Origin: Bacteroidota bacterium
Lineage (GTDB): Bacteria > Bacteroidota > Bacteroidia > Chitinophagales > Chitinophagaceae
Length of the DNA stretch: 48,506 bases
Assembly (NCBI GenBank): GCA_023422565.1
Contig: JAFAGR010000007.1
Location: 1-48,506 of the forward strand
Direction: 5' to 3'
In this document: positions 34,894 to 44,261 of the stretch, one piece after another
How positions within the stretch are numbered: position 1 is the first letter of the stretch
How the letters are laid out: every line of letters starts with the position of its first letter
Program-made: the position numbers and the translations under genes
The notes under the pieces: generated by a model
Database searches by the model: none
The model's input: the letters and a program-made list of their open reading frames with translations, nothing else
What the model was told of the DNA's origin: nothing

Positions 34894-35459
34894 TTTCCCG
34901 CAGCAGTTTTCATGCGGCTGTTGGCCTCAATGTGCCAGAAAAATTTTTCGAGAAAGGCATCGGCTCTTTTGCCGGTGCCTTCTTCGTCTGCAGGTGTTCC
35001 CGATTCATCAAAAGACTTATCTACATTAGGCACCTGGAAGGAGGCAGGCACAACCCATGTTCCCATTTTCCAGAGTGTAAAAAGTAAACTCGTCAGAACC
35101 TGAGATCCTCCGAAATTTCCGCCCGATACGGCTACCAGGGCTACAGGTTTGCCGTGCCATTCGGTATTCAGCACATCGATCGCATTTTTAAGGGAGGGAG
35201 GAATTCCGCCATTGTATTCGGGAGTTACGATAAGTATTCCGTCAGCACTTTTAATTTTCCCGGCGTAATCGAGCAGGTTTTCAGCAGGATTCTCCAAAAA
35301 TTTCAAACGTTCATGAAATAGGGGAAAATTGTAGTCTTTTAAATCGGCCATCAATACCTTATAACCTTTTTCGGAAAGTAGTTTCTGAAACCAGCCTGCC
35401 ACCCGGTGGCTTTTTCTTCCGGTACGTATACTCGCAGAGATAATCGTGATATTTTTCAT
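34890..35459 (-). CDS. NADPH-dependent FMN reductase family protein
   Basis: This 189-aa flavodoxin-fold protein has the FMN phosphate loop SASIRTGRKSHRVAGW near residues 8-23, the flavin-binding TPEYNGGIPPSLKNAID near 79-95 and a WHGKPVALVAVSGGNFGG segment near 100-117. Members reduce FMN or quinones with NADPH and take part in detoxification or chromate and azo reduction. The substrate is not determined here. It is cytoplasmic. It is convergent with the TPR-like gene, with overlapping stop codons (TTAA read on both strands). Confidence 0.9.
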   Translation of the reverse strand: MKNITIISASIRTGRKSHRVAGWFQKLLSEKGYKVLMADLKDYNFPLFHERLKFLENPAENLLDYAGKIKSADGILIVTPEYNGGIPPSLKNAIDVLNTEWHGKPVALVAVSGGNFGGSQVLTSLLFTLWKMGTWVVPASFQVPNVDKSFDESGTPADEEGTGKRADAFLEKFFWHIEANSRMKTAAGN

Positions 35460-35684
35460 ATGTAATAGGCTTCAATTTAAATGGGGATGAGGAAGATAGT
35501 CAAAAAAGGAAATGGAAAAACTTTTAACCATTTTTTCCACCTTCCTGTGCAGAAACTGTGTATAATTAGGGTATAGTGAAACGCGCTGTAATTCTGAGTT
35601 GCAAGGGCTTTGGTTTAAATTTACCGCTTGAATTTTCAGCGGGCCAGCCCAACTTCCGAACCCTAAAATTTAAAAAGTAAAGCC

Positions 35685-38600
35685 GTGAGATTAAAGAGTT
35701 TAGAGATCAAAGGATTTAAAAGTTTTGCCGATAAAACTGTATTGAATTTTGATGAGGGAATCACCGGCGTGATCGGGCCGAATGGTTGCGGCAAGAGTAA
35801 TATCATCGACAGTATTCGTTGGGTAATCGGCGAACATAAGATCAGCAACCTCAGGAGTGAGAACCTTGAGAGCCTTGTATTCAATGGTAGCAAAAGCCGC
35901 AGCGCAAGCGGCCTTGCCGAAGTAAGCCTGACGTTTGAGAACACGAAGAACCTATTGCCTACGGAGTTTAACACGGTTACTATTACAAGAAAATATTATA
36001 AAAGTGGGGAGAGCGAGTACAGGTTGAATGATGTGGCCTGCAGGTTGAAAGACATCCATAACCTGTTTATGGATACCGGTGTAAGTACAGACAGCTATGC
36101 CATTATTGAGTTGGGAATGGTTGATGATATCATTAAAGACAAGGAAAACAGCCGTCGTAAGATGCTGGAACAGGCGGCAGGAATTACCATCTACAAAACC
36201 CGGAAGAAGGAGGCTAAGCTTAAACTCGATGCCACGGAACAAGACCTTGCGCGCATTGAAGACCTTCTTTTCGAAATAAACAATCAGCTGAAAACACTGG
36301 AAAACCAAGCGAAGAAAGCGGAGAAATATTTCGAGATAAAAAAGGAATACAAAGAGATCAGCATTGAACTGGCCAAAGCCGCGCTGGAAGGGTTTAACAT
36401 CACCTACCGGGACCTGAATGATCAGCAAAAGCAGGAAGTAGATAAAAGGATCGAACTCGAAACGGCCATTGCTAAAGAAGAAGCAGCCCTGGAACAGGAG
36501 AAACTCGGTTTCATTGAAAAAGAAAAGGCGCTTCAGCAAATGCAGCATGCCTACAATGAAATGCTTGATACCGTTAGAAGCAAGGAAAATGAAAAAAATC
36601 TTTCCTCACAGAAATTGCTTCATCTTAATGAAAGAAAAACTGCGCTTGATGAATTTATTCAGAAAGCAGGCGGACAATTAAAAGGGCTTGAAGAAAGCAT
36701 CACATTTACACAGGCACAAATTCGCGATGAAGAAGCCAAGGTTAGCAGCCTGGAAGAAAGCCTAAAGGCCATGAAGGCCCGGGTAGAAGAGAAGCGGGGC
36801 ATCTTTGATGAGCAGAGGGTAAATATTGACAGTATCAGAAAAGAAAATACTTCGCTTCAGCGCAACCAGTTTGAAGCAGAGAAAAAAGTGGCAGTAGCCG
36901 ACACTACATTGCAGAATTTACAGCGCACAATCACTCACCTCGAGGAAGAGAAGGCGCAGCGCAAAGCTCAGTTAGAGCAACTCGAAAAAGATAAAAGCGA
37001 TAAAGAAAAAGAACTCGCTGAAAAACAAGCCTCATTGCAGCAATTGCAGGAGCAGCATGAATCTGCAAGAGAAAAAATATTTCAAACACAAACCGAACTT
37101 GAAAGCCTCAGGCAAAATCTTGCCGAGGAAAACCGGAAACTTGATGCCCGGAAGAATGAGCACGACCTGCTTAAGAGCCTGATCGATTCAATGGAAGGCT
37201 ATCCGGAAAGCGTAAAGTTTCTTCATAAAAATACCGGCTGGAATCATAAGGCTCCGCTGCTTTCAGATATTATTTATGTGAAAGAGGAATTCCGCGCCGC
37301 GGTTGAAAATGTGCTGGAACCGTATCTCAATTACTATGTAGTAAACAACCTCGAAGAAGGTTTGCAGGCCGTGCATCTTTTAGACAACAATAAAAAGGGC
37401 AAGGCTAATTTTTTCATGCTGGAAAAATTTACCGAGGAAGTAAACGCTCATCAACCGGAAGGAACTATTCCCGCCATGCAGGTTGTTGAAGTGGAGCCGG
37501 CCTATCGTAAACTCGCCGAGCATCTGCTGGGCAATGTTTTCATAGCAGACAATGAGGAAGTACTAAATAATAGCAACGGTGCTATTGTACTGGAGAAATC
37601 AGGAAAATATGTAAAAGGGAAGTATTCCATTTCAGGAGGAAGCGTGGGCTTGTTTGAAGGAAAGAAAATTGGCCGGGCGAAAAACCTTGAAAAGCTTCAA
37701 AAAGCAATTGCAGCGCAAGACGAAGTGGTGACGGCTCTTAAAGCCGGAATTCAGCAAAAGCACAATGAGGTTATCGGTTTTAATGAGCAGTTGAAGGAAA
37801 ACGCCATCAAACAAACACAACAGGAAATTAATGTGCTGAATAACCAGGTGTTCGGCCTTCAGAATAAGATAGAAAATCTGCATCATCAGGATGCCTCAGC
37901 GGTAAGAAGACTGGATGACCTTATCGGACAACAAGAAGCGAACAATTCTTCCATTGCATCTACGCGGGAAGAATTGGCCAGCTTAAATGCGGCGGCTGAG
38001 GCGCTGGCTACCAAAATGAAGGCGGTAGAGGAGGAGTATGCGGTTGCAGAAACAGAGTATAACAAATCAAGCCACGATTTCAACGACAGCAACCTGCAGC
38101 TTACTCGTCAGCAGAGTAAAGTGACCTCGTTAAAAACCGAGCTCGATTTCAAACAAAATCAACTTACTGAACTAACGGGGCAGGTTGAACGCAGTTCTAC
38201 CCAACTTGAAGAGGCTGCAGGAGCTATTGACGAAACCGCTACCACTTTAAAAGCAGCAGAAGAACTGCTGGTGAGCATGATTCAAAACAAGGAAATTGAA
38301 GAGAAGAAGTTGAACGAAGCTGACCAGGAGTATTACAACCTCCGTAATGCCTTAACGGAAAAGGAAAGCGAGTTGCGGCACAAACAAAAATCGAAGGAAG
38401 GAATCGATCATTTATTGAACGAGATTAAAGATAAACTGACCGACCTCAAACTGCAGCTTGCGGGCATGAAGGAAAGATTGAGTGTTGAATTCAAAGTTAA
38501 TCTCGATGATATAATTGATGAGCCGCGTACCGGTGAAGTGCCGCTTGAAGAATTGCAGGAGAAGAATGAGCGGATGAAAAAAAGGCTGGAGAACATCGGC

Positions 38601-39200
38601 GAGGTAAACCCAACCGCAATTGAGGCCTATACTGAAATGAAGAAGCGTTACGAATTCATTCTTGAGCAAAAGAACGACCTGGTAACTGCGAAAGACAGCC
38701 TGATGCAAACGATACAGGAAGTGGAGGCCACTGCCAATCAGCAATTCCTTGACACATTCAACAAAACACGGGAGAATTTCCAAAAAGTATTTAAGGCCTT
38801 ATTTTCAGACGAAGACACGGCCGATATGGTTTTGGTGGATCCCGAGAATCTTGCTGAAACGGGAATTGATATTGTGGCGAAGCCAAAAGGAAAGCGCCCG
38901 AGCAGTATCGGCCAGCTTAGTGGAGGAGAGAAAACATTAACCGCTACCGCATTACTGTTTGCGATCTACCTTATAAAACCGGCGCCCTTCTGTATTTTGG
39001 ATGAGGTTGACGCACCATTAGATGACGCTAACGTGGGCAAGTTCACCAATATGATAAAGCAGTTCTCTGAAAACTCTCAGTTCATTATTGTTACACACAA
39101 TAAAATGACCATGAGCGCGGTAGATGTAATCTACGGCGTTACGATGCAGGAAGCCGGGGTGAGCAAACTCGTGCCGGTTGACTTCAGAAGCCTGAATTAA
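35685..39200 (+). CDS. smc: Chromosome segregation protein SMC
   Basis: This 1171-aa protein is the core of the condensin-like complex that organises and segregates the chromosome. The N-terminal head has RLKSLEIKGFKSFADK and Walker A GPNGCGKSN at 31-39. Coiled coil runs from about 165 to 500. The hinge covers about 500-670 (APLLSDIIYVKEEFRAAVENV), and a second coiled coil reaches about 1000. The C-terminal head has the signature LSGGEKTLTA from 1078 and Walker B with Asp-Glu at 1106-1107 (FCILDEVDAPLDDAN). The start is GTG at 35685, fixed by the family N-terminus. It is not in an operon with scpA or scpB here. Confidence 0.97.
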   Translation: MRLKSLEIKGFKSFADKTVLNFDEGITGVIGPNGCGKSNIIDSIRWVIGEHKISNLRSENLESLVFNGSKSRSASGLAEVSLTFENTKNLLPTEFNTVTITRKYYKSGESEYRLNDVACRLKDIHNLFMDTGVSTDSYAIIELGMVDDIIKDKENSRRKMLEQAAGITIYKTRKKEAKLKLDATEQDLARIEDLLFEINNQLKTLENQAKKAEKYFEIKKEYKEISIELAKAALEGFNITYRDLNDQQKQEVDKRIELETAIAKEEAALEQEKLGFIEKEKALQQMQHAYNEMLDTVRSKENEKNLSSQKLLHLNERKTALDEFIQKAGGQLKGLEESITFTQAQIRDEEAKVSSLEESLKAMKARVEEKRGIFDEQRVNIDSIRKENTSLQRNQFEAEKKVAVADTTLQNLQRTITHLEEEKAQRKAQLEQLEKDKSDKEKELAEKQASLQQLQEQHESAREKIFQTQTELESLRQNLAEENRKLDARKNEHDLLKSLIDSMEGYPESVKFLHKNTGWNHKAPLLSDIIYVKEEFRAAVENVLEPYLNYYVVNNLEEGLQAVHLLDNNKKGKANFFMLEKFTEEVNAHQPEGTIPAMQVVEVEPAYRKLAEHLLGNVFIADNEEVLNNSNGAIVLEKSGKYVKGKYSISGGSVGLFEGKKIGRAKNLEKLQKAIAAQDEVVTALKAGIQQKHNEVIGFNEQLKENAIKQTQQEINVLNNQVFGLQNKIENLHHQDASAVRRLDDLIGQQEANNSSIASTREELASLNAAAEALATKMKAVEEEYAVAETEYNKSSHDFNDSNLQLTRQQSKVTSLKTELDFKQNQLTELTGQVERSSTQLEEAAGAIDETATTLKAAEELLVSMIQNKEIEEKKLNEADQEYYNLRNALTEKESELRHKQKSKEGIDHLLNEIKDKLTDLKLQLAGMKERLSVEFKVNLDDIIDEPRTGEVPLEELQEKNERMKKRLENIGEVNPTAIEAYTEMKKRYEFILEQKNDLVTAKDSLMQTIQEVEATANQQFLDTFNKTRENFQKVFKALFSDEDTADMVLVDPENLAETGIDIVAKPKGKRPSSIGQLSGGEKTLTATALLFAIYLIKPAPFCILDEVDAPLDDANVGKFTNMIKQFSENSQFIIVTHNKMTMSAVDVIYGVTMQEAGVSKLVPVDFRSLN

Positions 39201-39252
39201 TAAAACAATACTTCAAACAAACAAATAGGAACTTTAAAGTCTGTTCAAGATC

Positions 39253-39283
39253 CAACGTCTCCTTCGGGAGGCGTTGTTGTTTT
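39253..39283 (+). terminator. Rho-independent terminator of smc
   Basis: CAACGTCTCC (39253-39262) pairs with GGAGGCGTTG (39267-39276) around a TTCG tetraloop, with one T-G pair, then TTGTTTT. Confidence 0.88.
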
Positions 39284-39364
39284 GGCACTGATCCGACACC
39301 ATCAAAACCCATGAATGAATTTTTCCCAGAATCCTTTATATCTTAACGACATAAAAGATAAAAA

Positions 39365-39712
39365 ATGGTATCTGCAGCATCATTAAAAAAAATTGCCTTG
39401 TCGTTTCCCGAAACCACCGAGGAACCTCACTTTGAGAAAACGTCCTTCAGGGTAAAAAAGAAAATATTCGCTACTTATAACTCTGCAACCAAACAGGCAT
39501 GTTTAAAGCTTTCATTAACCGATCAGGATATTTTTTCGCTCGCAGCAAAAGAAATAATCTATCCGGTAAAAAATAAATGGGGAACACAGGGGTGGACCAT
39601 TATTGAAACTCAGAAAGTGGATGAAGATCTTTTTAAGGATGCCATTCTGAATGCTTATTGTAACGTGGCCCCGCCGGCACTGGCCGGAAATGTAAAAATC
39701 ACAAGTCGTTGA
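39365..39712 (+). CDS. MmcQ/YjbR family protein
   Basis: This 115-aa protein has the full MmcQ/YjbR fold: LKKIALSFPETTEEPHFEKTSFRVKKKIFATY near residues 7-38, ACLKLSLTDQD near 45-55, VKNKWGTQGWTIIETQKVDEDLFKDAI near 69-95. The family has a CyaY-like or double-wing fold with suspected DNA binding, but its role is unclear. It is cytoplasmic and monocistronic, between the smc terminator and the lysyl-oxidase-like gene. Confidence 0.92.
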   Translation: MVSAASLKKIALSFPETTEEPHFEKTSFRVKKKIFATYNSATKQACLKLSLTDQDIFSLAAKEIIYPVKNKWGTQGWTIIETQKVDEDLFKDAILNAYCNVAPPALAGNVKITSR

Positions 39713-39851
39713 TCCGGATCATTCACTTTTTGAAAAAGGAAGCCGTCGAGTCCCCGACGTTCCGCTCTCCCACGGCGATGAATCAAAAATATTGCGTGGA
39801 CAGGAAAAAAGTTTAACTTAAGGGAGATTTACCACCGCTAATTTCCCAGCC

Positions 39852-42140
39852 ATGCGAATCTTTCTGCCTGCTTTTGGACTACTTTTTTCGTCCTTTATCA
39901 CAGTAAACGCTTTTGCCCAATGCTCCACCGCAAACCCCGGGGGTTGTTCCTGCCCCACGCCGGGTGCAACTGACTGCGTGCTGTTACCCGACATCACTGC
40001 CGGTAAAAAAACATTGAACAGCACTTCGGGTTGGACGGAATACAGCCAATCCACTCCCGGCGAAAACAAGGGCCTTCTTCGCGTAGACGTTTCCACGCCA
40101 AACATCGGATGGGGGCCGCTGGAGATTTATCCTACCGACGATTATATATGCGGAACAGATACGCTTCGGAATTTTAATCCGCCTTCCAATTTTCAGTGCC
40201 CCGGCGGCGGAGATCCAAAACGCCTGATAAAGCAGAGGCTGTTTCATAAAGTGGGGAACACCATGCAATTCGACAGCCGCGATGCAGGCTGGATGCAATA
40301 TCACACTGCCCACGGGCACATACATGTAGACGGTTGGGGATTGTATACATTACGGCTTCGCGATGCAGCGGTTGCTGATACGCTGGCCTGGCCAATAGTG
40401 AATAAAGGTATCAAGGTGAGTTTTTGTTTGATCGATCTCACCACTTGTTCCGGAAGTGCGGGTGACTGCAGAGACAGCGGTGGAAATATTCTACTGAATA
40501 ATAATTTTCCGAATTACGGACTTGGCGGCGGTTACAGCTGCGGTGAATCGAAGCAAGGGATAAGCGTAGGAAAGGTTGACATATACCATCAAAGTCTTGA
40601 TGAGAGCTTTGTAAAAATCCCCTACGAGGCCTGCAACGGTACATACCATGTGGTGATACAGATCGACCCGGACAATCACTTTTTAGAAATGAACGATTCC
40701 AACAACTGGCTTGCCGCACAAACGGTTTTAACCCGGCAGAGAACAAACAACACCGGGCCGTATGCATATATTTTCAGTAAGAAAGGAAACATTATGTGTG
40801 CGGGCGAAACGCTTGAACTTGAAGCAAGCGGTGCGAATTCCTACCTCTGGAGCACAGGTGAGACGACGCAGAAGATCACCGCTTCCACCACCGGAAGATT
40901 CTGGGTGCGGGCTACAACTCCATGCGGCACCACCACAAGTGACACCCTTGACATTTTCGTTGCTCCTTCCAGCACTATCCCTTCTGAGATCAGAACCGAT
41001 ACGGTTTGCACCGGCGGCACGGCCAATCTCTTTGCAAGCGGCAATGCACACTGGTACGATGCGCCAACGGGAGGCAATCTTTTGCATGTGGGCAATAACT
41101 TTATTACTTCTAACCTGAATTCATCCGCCACCTTCTACGTGAGTGATCAGCCGTCTATGCAGGGAGGAAAGCTTGGCCCTGCGACAACTACCTTCAGCGG
41201 AGATGGAAATTTTATTACGCCGCGCCGGGAATATCTCATATTTAATGCTTTTACTCCTTTCAAGATCAAAACCGTGAAGGTTAATGCATCCCTCGCAGGC
41301 CAGCGCATTTTTCAACTTCGTGATATTTATGGGCAGATCTTAAGCGAAAGATCGGTTTTTGTTGATGCAGGAGAACAGGTTGTAACGCTGGATTTCTTTG
41401 TGCCTGCAGGTTTAAATCACCAGTTGGGCCTGAGTGTAACCAGCCCGGCAACATCATTGCATGCATCAACCGTTGCCGCAGGAAATATCGGCTATCCCTT
41501 CACGTTAGCAAGCATAGGCAATATCGTAGGTTCCTCAATGGGCGATGCAACTTATCCATTTTGCTACGACTGGGATGTAGAGGGAACCCCGCAAGCCTGC
41601 AACCTGAACGTGCAGAGGGCCGCTGTCACTGCATTTGTTACTGCACCGCCCAACGTTTCCCTGACCGGATTAGAGCCGGTTTACCTGCATACAGCTCCGC
41701 CGGTAACCGTTACCGTTAGTCCGGCCGGAGGAATATTATCGGGAAATGGGATCACAGGCGTTCAATTCAATCCTGCATTAGCCGGGGTCGGCCAGCATGA
41801 AATACGTTACAACTTTGCAATGGGGCAATGCGGAAATTTTGCTTCCCGTTATGTGACTGTCGAATTCGACAGCTCTAGTATTGTAGATGGATATTCTATT
41901 CAAGTGCTCAACACAGCCGGTTCTTCACAAGAGCTGTTTGTACAAACAAAAGAAAACACAAGGGTTGAGGTGAGGCTTCTGAACAGCATCGGTCAGCAAC
42001 TTTGGAAGAAAGATTATTTGGCTGCCATTGGGAGTAACCGGTATCCGCTCGACCTGGCCCGGCTGCCAAGAGGCGTTTATATTGTACAGGCACGGCTCAA
42101 CGTGAATGGTTTCAAAAAGGCGGTAAAACTGATAAGATAA
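39852..42140 (+). CDS. T9SS-sorted lysyl-oxidase-like copper protein
   Basis: This 762-aa protein has a signal peptide at 1-23 (ending AFAQ). Residues about 45-295 match the lysyl oxidase domain. His151, 154, 156 and 158 (HTAHGHIH) cover the copper-binding cluster. Lys188 in KVSFCLIDLT aligns with the cofactor lysine of human LOX (Lys320, KASFCLED). Tyr245 in QGISVGKVDIY aligns with the cofactor tyrosine (Tyr355, QGLSPGCYDTY). The domain closes with GTYHVVIQIDPDNHFLEMNDSNN, like the PxxxxESDYxNN end of LOX. The domain family oxidises peptidyl lysine or other amines to aldehydes. Ig-like beta domains follow (about 300-450 and 590-660), then a T9SS sorting domain (about 680-762) ending in a basic VKLIR strand. 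It should act outside the cell. Confidence 0.85.
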   Translation: MRIFLPAFGLLFSSFITVNAFAQCSTANPGGCSCPTPGATDCVLLPDITAGKKTLNSTSGWTEYSQSTPGENKGLLRVDVSTPNIGWGPLEIYPTDDYICGTDTLRNFNPPSNFQCPGGGDPKRLIKQRLFHKVGNTMQFDSRDAGWMQYHTAHGHIHVDGWGLYTLRLRDAAVADTLAWPIVNKGIKVSFCLIDLTTCSGSAGDCRDSGGNILLNNNFPNYGLGGGYSCGESKQGISVGKVDIYHQSLDESFVKIPYEACNGTYHVVIQIDPDNHFLEMNDSNNWLAAQTVLTRQRTNNTGPYAYIFSKKGNIMCAGETLELEASGANSYLWSTGETTQKITASTTGRFWVRATTPCGTTTSDTLDIFVAPSSTIPSEIRTDTVCTGGTANLFASGNAHWYDAPTGGNLLHVGNNFITSNLNSSATFYVSDQPSMQGGKLGPATTTFSGDGNFITPRREYLIFNAFTPFKIKTVKVNASLAGQRIFQLRDIYGQILSERSVFVDAGEQVVTLDFFVPAGLNHQLGLSVTSPATSLHASTVAAGNIGYPFTLASIGNIVGSSMGDATYPFCYDWDVEGTPQACNLNVQRAAVTAFVTAPPNVSLTGLEPVYLHTAPPVTVTVSPAGGILSGNGITGVQFNPALAGVGQHEIRYNFAMGQCGNFASRYVTVEFDSSSIVDGYSIQVLNTAGSSQELFVQTKENTRVEVRLLNSIGQQLWKKDYLAAIGSNRYPLDLARLPRGVYIVQARLNVNGFKKAVKLIR

Positions 42141-42161
42141 ATTTGGAATTTTGAAATATGG
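42138..42161 (+). repeat. Short ATTTGGA heptad run starting at a stop codon
   Basis: Directly after TAA (42138-42140) come ATTTGGA, ATTTTGA and AATATGG. With only three words this is weak alone, but the word family recurs at 4283. Confidence 0.4.
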
Positions 42162-42190
42162 TGACGTCTGCCTGTGACGCCATCTTTTGT
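42158..42190. terminator. Possible bidirectional terminator between convergent genes
   Basis: ATGG and CGTC pair with GACG and CCAT around TGCCTGT, with a 3-nt bulge, followed by CTTTTGTTGTT. It lies between two convergent genes. Confidence 0.4.
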
Positions 42191-42226
42191 TGTTAAGCTG
42201 TGACGAAATTCATCCGGACCACTGTT

Positions 42227-43219
42227 TCAATTCATAATAAGTTTTCCTACACGGCCCTTTGGACCCGCGAAGAAAACTGCATTGCCATGTTTAGCTTTAC
42301 GCACAACGTGATATCCTGTGGAACTTAAAGATCTCCACGTTTGTCCGTTATCGGTAGTAATGTCAACACCGTTTAGGCCGCATGTCACCCATATACTCTT
42401 TCTTACATATTCTACGCAACTGCGATAGCCTGAGGGAGGCGCCAACGGAATTTTCCAGGTCAGGCCGCCATCCGTTGTATAGAAGCAGTTGTTTGTAGAA
42501 TCATCCTTCATATAGAAGTCGCCGCCAACTACCACCATGTAGCTTTTGTTTTTTACCGCAAGGGAGTTGGCTCCAACAGATTCCTTAAGGTTCAGAAAAG
42601 GAATTTTTATCTTCTTATCGCGAATGAAAAGATGGGATGCCCCGCCACCTGAAACGAATGCGGCCTCACTCTTTGACAGCTTTCGAATGTTGGTGCCACT
42701 GGAGGCAAAGCAAGCCTCGCCGGAATCTGCTGACGGCCTTTTGTCAAAAGGGAGGGGTTGCCATGTTCGTCCACCATCAAAGGTGCGGGCGATATAAAAT
42801 CTGCCTCCCCGCGGATCGCCGATCACAATGCCGCTTTTCTCATTCCAAAACTCCATTGCATCCAGAAACATTGCAGATGCTGTATCCCGAAAAACAACCT
42901 GCCAGGTTTCGCCTCCGTCCGCAGTTCGAAGAATATGTGCCGGGGAGGCGATGCCCATTATTACCGCAGTAACCTTGTCGAATGCTTCGATATCCCGAAA
43001 CTCAGTTTTCTCAAAATTTTTCACCGTCATCCATTTAAATGATTTACCGCCATCAAGCGATCTTCCTACCGCACCATTGCTTCCGCTCACCCAGATGGTA
43101 TTGCGGTCTACTACGCTGAGGCCGCGAAGGGAGGTGTTTGCGCCTTCAGTAAGTTGCTTCACGGATTGAGATCGGGTGGAGTTGGAGAGCAGAAGAAGGA
43201 TTAAGAATAGTTTGTACAT
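42227..43219 (-). CDS. YCF48-like/BNR-repeat beta-propeller protein, exported
   Basis: This 330-aa protein has a signal peptide at 1-18 (ending TRSQ). It has repeated propeller blades with the Asp-box-like pattern (S/T)xDGGxTW: SLDGGKSFKW, TADGGETWQV, TFDGGRTWQP, TTDGGLTWKI and TTDNGQTWRS. That fits a YCF48-like or sialidase-type propeller. In plants and cyanobacteria YCF48 assists photosystem II assembly, but bacterial homologues have no established common role and no sialidase catalytic set is visible here. It probably acts in the periplasm or at the surface as a binding scaffold. It is convergent with the lysyl-oxidase-like gene. Confidence 0.87.
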   Translation of the reverse strand: MYKLFLILLLLSNSTRSQSVKQLTEGANTSLRGLSVVDRNTIWVSGSNGAVGRSLDGGKSFKWMTVKNFEKTEFRDIEAFDKVTAVIMGIASPAHILRTADGGETWQVVFRDTASAMFLDAMEFWNEKSGIVIGDPRGGRFYIARTFDGGRTWQPLPFDKRPSADSGEACFASSGTNIRKLSKSEAAFVSGGGASHLFIRDKKIKIPFLNLKESVGANSLAVKNKSYMVVVGGDFYMKDDSTNNCFYTTDGGLTWKIPLAPPSGYRSCVEYVRKSIWVTCGLNGVDITTDNGQTWRSLSSTGYHVVRKAKHGNAVFFAGPKGRVGKLIMN

Positions 43220-43263
43220 CTAATGCGGTTTATCAGTTGCAATTTATAGATTGGAGGAGGAAT

Positions 43264-43291
43264 TTGGGAATTGTGCCTTGAATTTTGGCGC
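43264..43291. repeat. Possible TTG-headed heptad words
   Basis: TTGGGAA, TTGTGCC, TTGAATT and TTGGCGC follow each other at 7-bp steps. This may be a remnant of a heptad array and overlaps the proposed end of the IS element. Confidence 0.3.
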
Positions 43292-44181
43292 CGATTCTTA
43301 ATATCAGCTTTTCGAGTGTACGGTGATCCAATATAGCGGCGTTTACGCTGAACTTCGGGCCTCCGTCCGCATCATCCAGGAAATTAAACGATGCCAAATA
43401 TTTCTATCGTTCCTTAAGTTGTAACGAAAATTGAATTCAGACAAATAGGAGTTGAAGTTTGACGCTGAACAATGATGGTGAATGCCGGTAAACCAGCTGC
43501 GTAAATTCCAGAATAATACGCCCTTATTTTTATCATCATACCTTCCTTCTATGAGGCCACAAGAATTGTATTCCATCTCACCTTCTGGGACATATGTACA
43601 GCGAATCGCTGATTTGTTTGTATTTCGATTTCTGCCCATTTCAACTTTTACAGTCACTCTTTGCAAGCCATTCAATTCCTCAGGACGTCCCGTCAAAACT
43701 ACTCCATCAATATAGGTATAGAAAGTTTTCGGAGATTTTATACTAATTGATGAAACGCAGTGTGACATTGCCTTCTGAACCTTTTTTGAAAAGGCTAAAA
43801 TAGTCTTCTGATCTACTTCAACCAACTTTGCAAGGTTTCTTGACGATAGGCCCTTTTTATAAGTTGAAGAATGAAAAGTGATGATGAATGCTTTGTGCAG
43901 GGAGATATGTATCCTATGAAAAGTTGTGTTCGCTGTTGCAGACTCATCATAACCGCAACTTCTGCATCGTGCGTGAAACCTTGTTTTTCCTGTCCAATAA
44001 GATCGGTTACTGCACCTACGGCATTGATAGCCTTTTCTCCACTTTAACCTGTATAAATAGCGGCTGCAATCGTCTTCACATTGAAAAAACTTGTTGAATT
44101 TTCGAAGGCTCATTCCTTTAAACATATTCTGAAATTTTAGAAATCTAAAATCTTAAACAAATGTGCCTTTGTCAATTCCCC
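43266..44181 (-). mobile_element. Decayed IS1595-family insertion sequence (boundaries tentative)
   Basis: The element is defined by the transposase at 43343-44125. GGGAATTG (43266-43273) and its inverted copy CAATTCCC (44173-44180) flank the gene and could be terminal inverted repeats, giving about 915 bp. No matching 8-bp target duplication is seen outside them, and similarity does not extend beyond 8 bp, so the ends are uncertain. Confidence 0.35.
43343..44125 (-). CDS. IS1595-family transposase, probably internally deleted
   Basis: This 260-aa protein starts with the IS1595 plan: an N-terminal helical segment, a zinc ribbon (Cys35, 38, 54, 57: CRRCSNRSYWTGKTRFHARCRSC), GLSSRNLAKLVEVDQKTILAFSKKV, and the first acidic residue Asp140 in YIDGVVLTG. 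The C-terminal signature is intact (NLRSWFTGIHHHCSASNFNSYLSEFNFRYN). Between IRCTYVP and FWNLRSW the usual stretch with the second Asp (TDxxxxY) and the third catalytic residue is missing, perhaps 40-50 residues, while the frame stays open. It is probably inactive. I infer the deletion from family knowledge, not from an alignment. Confidence 0.8.
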   Translation of the reverse strand: MFKGMSLRKFNKFFQCEDDCSRYLYRLKWRKGYQCRRCSNRSYWTGKTRFHARCRSCGYDESATANTTFHRIHISLHKAFIITFHSSTYKKGLSSRNLAKLVEVDQKTILAFSKKVQKAMSHCVSSISIKSPKTFYTYIDGVVLTGRPEELNGLQRVTVKVEMGRNRNTNKSAIRCTYVPEGEMEYNSCGLIEGRYDDKNKGVLFWNLRSWFTGIHHHCSASNFNSYLSEFNFRYNLRNDRNIWHRLISWMMRTEARSSA

Positions 44182-44261
44182 AATATGGTACTTATACGGT
44201 GCTAAAATGGTGCATGGGGTATAGATCCGTCAAATATTATGTTTTATGGAATCGGATTCTG

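Noticed and set aside
39742..39776. Small hairpins (CGTCG/CGACG and GCCGT/ACGGC) before the lysyl-oxidase-like gene
   Set aside because: Stems are only 5 bp and mutually exclusive in part, with no T tract. The evidence is too weak for a regulatory RNA.
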